Translations under genes and position numbers: made by a program
Shown here: positions 61,065 to 64,000 of the stretch, piece after piece
Layout of the letters: each line of letters begins with the position of its first letter
Position numbering within the stretch: the stretch's first letter is position 1
Assembly: GCA_963457665.1 (NCBI GenBank)
Contig: OY735228.1
Coordinates: 1,214,352 to 1,278,351 of the forward strand
DNA from: Thysanoteuthis rhombus
Taxonomy: Eukaryota; Mollusca; Cephalopoda; Oegopsida; Thysanoteuthidae
DNA: 64,000 nucleotides
Direction of reading: 5' to 3'
The notes under the pieces: model-generated
The model's database searches: none
Seen by the model: only the letters and a program-made list of their open reading frames with translations
What the model was told of the DNA's origin: nothing

Positions 61065-61132
<68 letters not shown>
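61065..61132. repeat. (AT)n microsatellite
   Basis: About 34 uninterrupted AT units, with an imperfect extension from 61051. Confidence 0.9.
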
Positions 61133-61134
<2 letters not shown>

Positions 61135-62890
61135 TGAATCGTCTTTGCATGAATCTATTTGACTAGCCAAATAGAACAAAATAAGGAATATGTGTTATGT
61201 GACTTTAACTGCTTATTCTAGTTATTTCATTTACAAAGTAATCCATGGAAGAGTGATGTCTCTAGCCTAAATGGCGACATTTCTTGATAGTAACTGTAAA
61301 TGAGATGGTGGAAGGAATAGTTGACTGATCTCAATCTACTGATTGAAAAATATTTTAATATTTTCATTTGTGTTTGGTGGGAATTTTATTTCAAGAAGTC
61401 CAGCTGGTGTACAAGGCAGACATACATTCATAAGAATTTTAGGAATTTTGAAAACTTGAAGGTTTTTGAAGCTTTAGAATTTTGAGATTTAGAAAAAAAA
61501 AATCATTTTGAACACTGAAGCTAAAAGTATTTACATTTTCATAGTTTATTGTTAGACATTTGTTAAAATTTTTATTTATTTTTATTTTTTTTTTTCAAAG
61601 CTATCGGGAAGTGGTAATATGTGAGAAATGGACAAGTGACGCTTTATTTTTGCAAATTTTCATGTGTGTGTGATGGGTTGGAGCTTTTATGGTTGATTTT
61701 CAGAATGATTGAAAGTGGAAATGGATATAAACACTATCGTCTTATTTTCTAGTGGACTGAACTTTTTTCGTGATGATGGACTACAATTTGAAAAGAAAGA
61801 AAAAAAATTTTATCATGCACACAGACATACGGACATTATTGCATAACATACCGTGAAAAACATTTTATACGTTGAATTTATTTACCGTGTCTTTTTGAAT
61901 ATTTATTCTCAGGAAGGCAAAACGACTTTTTTCAACAATGTCTTTTAAGCTTGTCACTTCTTCACTCTTTTTGGTGTTGGTGTACGAAAAAAATCTTCTT
62001 TACTCGTATTTCTTGATTTTTTTTTATGCTTCATATAAACTTTTCTTCATCCAGTCCATCCAAATAAAGAGGTGTTCGTAACAAGGCAGTCTGTTCATCT
62101 TCCCGACGCCTAAACCCTTCTCTGTATTCACAGTCGTACTTGTAGGATCCTTTCTCTGGAAATAGTCGATAGGGGAGAAAGAAAATCATAGCGGGTCACA
62201 TTCAAATAGATCAGTTTTTTCAGAACTTGTATGAATGCAACCCTGAACTCAGAAGTTTTTCTGGCCTGGTGACCCTCTGCACAGAAACATAATTCCAGTG
62301 TTTCTTCATTTAGTTTTATCCAATTGATTTTGCTGAATATTACTTTAATTTGATTATTTGATGTGAATAGACTGGAATCTGTCCGAAGTTTTCTGACATC
62401 TGTAGATGTTTTATCATTGACATCTACGTTCCTCTTCTAGAGTCTTAATGATGTTTCATTTTAAAAAAATTGTGATGTAAATATATTTGCAAAAAATTTC
62501 ATTTAAACCTTTTTTTTTCCTACATTCTTTTTTTCTCCCTTTTTCAAACCATCCCATGACCCTGGGAACCACTGACCTAGACACTCTCATTCTCATATCG
62601 TCATACGTGTCCCATTCATTCCCTTGTGATCACAATTCTTGTACCTCCTATAATTATCACCCTTCCCAGAGTGAAACCAGTTTTTAGACCTTCTGATAGT
62701 CTTGTTCTGAACACTTTCCAAATTCCTAAACATAGATGAGTTTTATTATTACAAGTTGAAATGCATAACAAAGTGGTGGACATTAGTTTTTGACTTTTAA
62801 TTTTAATTTCAATTTTTTTACTTTTTTCAAGTGACTATTCGTCACTTCTTGACTTTGACCTTTGACTGCGGGTAGTGAGTATACAGTCGA
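61133..62890. other. Intergenic, no gene seen
   Basis: AT-rich DNA with thymine runs and short open frames, none protein-like. Confidence 0.5.
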
Positions 62891-62894
62891 TCGT

Positions 62895-62995
62895 AAGCAA
62901 ATAAGTTCTTGGTGGGATTTGAACTTGCATCCCTCTTGCTTAGGGGAGCCTGGTAAATGGCGACCTGGCTTTACTGCCTGATCTGTGAGAACTCT
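62895..62995 (-). repeat. tRNA-related SINE head, inverted
   Basis: GGGATTTGAACTTGC at 62914-62928 is the reverse complement of a B box (GCAAGTTCAAATCCC). A plausible A-box partner lies about 40 bp further on. No full tRNA fold is evident. Confidence 0.45.
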
Positions 62996-63559
62996 ACCGA
63001 TTGGTAGTCCTGGGAATTCCCACCCCTGTGGCAGCAGCTTTTCATTGCATTGTAAGGCAAAGGTAGGGATTGTTCCTGAAACCTTGGTGACAGGTCGTGG
63101 GGACTGGACAATTTTTGTCTCTTCTCATCTGTGGGCCCTCAATTAAAACCGACTTTGTGTCATATTCTGCCCTTGTGCTGAGGTGGATAAATACCCATTC
63201 TCCTTCATTCATTTACAGGTTTTCTTACCTTTGTTTATCCTATTGTCACAAATCTGTTTCTTTTCTTGCTCTTCTCTCTAACTTTTAATGTCATGAACCA
63301 CTTTGTACTGCTCTTAGTTGACGGAACTCTTCTGTGGTGAAAACAAACATCTGTTCAAATTATCACAATAGAATTCAAAGAATTAGAAATTGATATTTAT
63401 AATATTTTGTACAAGTTTAAGAGTCAACCAGATTGACAACTTCCATCAGATAACAAAAGAACAGTCTCACTGATCATGCTCCCAATTCTGAAAGCATCTT
63501 CAACCCCAGGTCATAAGCAATTTGTTATTACCCTAGACTGGTGATGGACCAATTGCTTT

Positions 63560-63720
63560 GGACATATCAGTTCTCGTACGATCATCGAACTTGGTAAGTA
63601 CCTAGATGGGTGACCATCTGGAAATACCAGGTGCCGTAAGCAGCTGGGGATCGTGTAGAGAGCCTTGCGTGGTGATCCTGTCAATCCTCCCAAGGAGGAG
63701 ACTGATCTTTACACCATGCT
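63560..63720 (+). repeat. 5S rRNA-derived SINE, copy 2
   Basis: AGTTCTCGTACGATCATCGA then ACTTGGTAAGTACCTAGATG and GGTGACCATCTGGAAATACC follow the 5S rRNA order (TTCTCGTCCGATCACCGAAG, then TTAGTACTTGGATGGGTGAC). A piece of about 15 bases is missing between the two blocks. The downstream body (CCTGTCAATCCTCCCAAGGA and on) matches the element at 39762. Confidence 0.7.
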
Positions 63721-63971
63721 CAGCACGACCCTGAGCTCCCCGCCTCTCCCCGTAGCCTCTGAACCTTCTGACTGGCCTGACTGAGCAACAAGAAAATAAT
63801 GGAAGAGTCATAAAGACTATTTTCAATGTACTGTAAATAGTGTCTTGTTTGCTTCATATTCATAAACTGTTCCTATGTACTTATGTGTCATCCCAAAAGA
63901 AAATAGGTGTTTATTATCACTACGAGAGATGGGGAATTTGGATTGTCAGAGCAGCCGAGAGAGAGTAAAAG

Positions 63972-63991
63972 TTGTGTGTGTGTGTGTGTGT
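63972..63991. repeat. (GT)n microsatellite
   Basis: About nine GT units at the window end. Confidence 0.85.
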
Positions 63992-64000
63992 AAAGAGAAG

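Noticed and set aside
63511-63826. Two minus-strand frames near the window end
   Set aside because: They are antisense translations of the 5S-derived SINE.
1-64000. CRISPR array, phage, operon or toxin system
   Set aside because: Spliced animal genes fill the window. The repeats lack the regular spacer pattern of CRISPR and there are no bacterial gene clusters.

Overview
This window is nuclear DNA of an animal. It is AT-rich, full of dispersed and simple repeats, and carries two multi-exon genes whose exons are joined by GT-AG introns. No prokaryotic operons, rRNA operon, CRISPR array or virus was seen. The organism is most likely a lophotrochozoan invertebrate and probably a mollusc. That is an inference from the protein sequences, the large repeat-filled introns and the recurring short motif AAGGGAGRTAAYY, which I associate with molluscan non-coding DNA. 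No species can be named from the sequence alone.

Layout. Positions 1-1881 are the downstream flank of the first gene. From 12137 down to 1882 on the minus strand lies a ten-exon gene for the mitochondrial small-subunit ribosomal protein mS27 (MRPS27), 489 codons. Positions 12138-23920 are intergenic, with microsatellites, tRNA-related SINE pieces, an inverted-repeat element and a dispersed repeat (family E) whose second copy ends just before the next gene. From 23921 to 56207 on the plus strand lies a 19-exon gene for MAU2/SCC4, the cohesin-loader subunit, 608 codons. It includes an 18-nt microexon 2, an 11.8-kb intron 2 and a frame-preserving 45-nt exon 14. Positions 56208-64000 are downstream flank with foldback elements, a minisatellite, AT repeats and a 5S-rRNA-derived SINE.

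Both gene models were assembled by reading exons, checking that phases match at every junction and comparing with remembered human MRPS27 and MAU2. The two genes are divergent and 11.8 kb apart. One serves mitochondrial translation and the other chromatin cohesion, so there is no evident functional link and no shared core promoter.

Repeat content is the most distinctive part: a foldback family with three copies (858, 57277, 58189), a 709-bp element with inverted termini (29813), a near-perfect long palindrome inside a degenerate repeat array (24440-25910), composite tRNA/5S SINE copies (39762, 63560), several tRNA-type SINE copies, and other families present at least twice. I found no convincing new multi-gene system. 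The best leads are the microexon, the candidate cassette exon, the 5S/tRNA SINE, the foldback families and a possible nested promoter (X-box plus TATA) in MAU2 intron 2.
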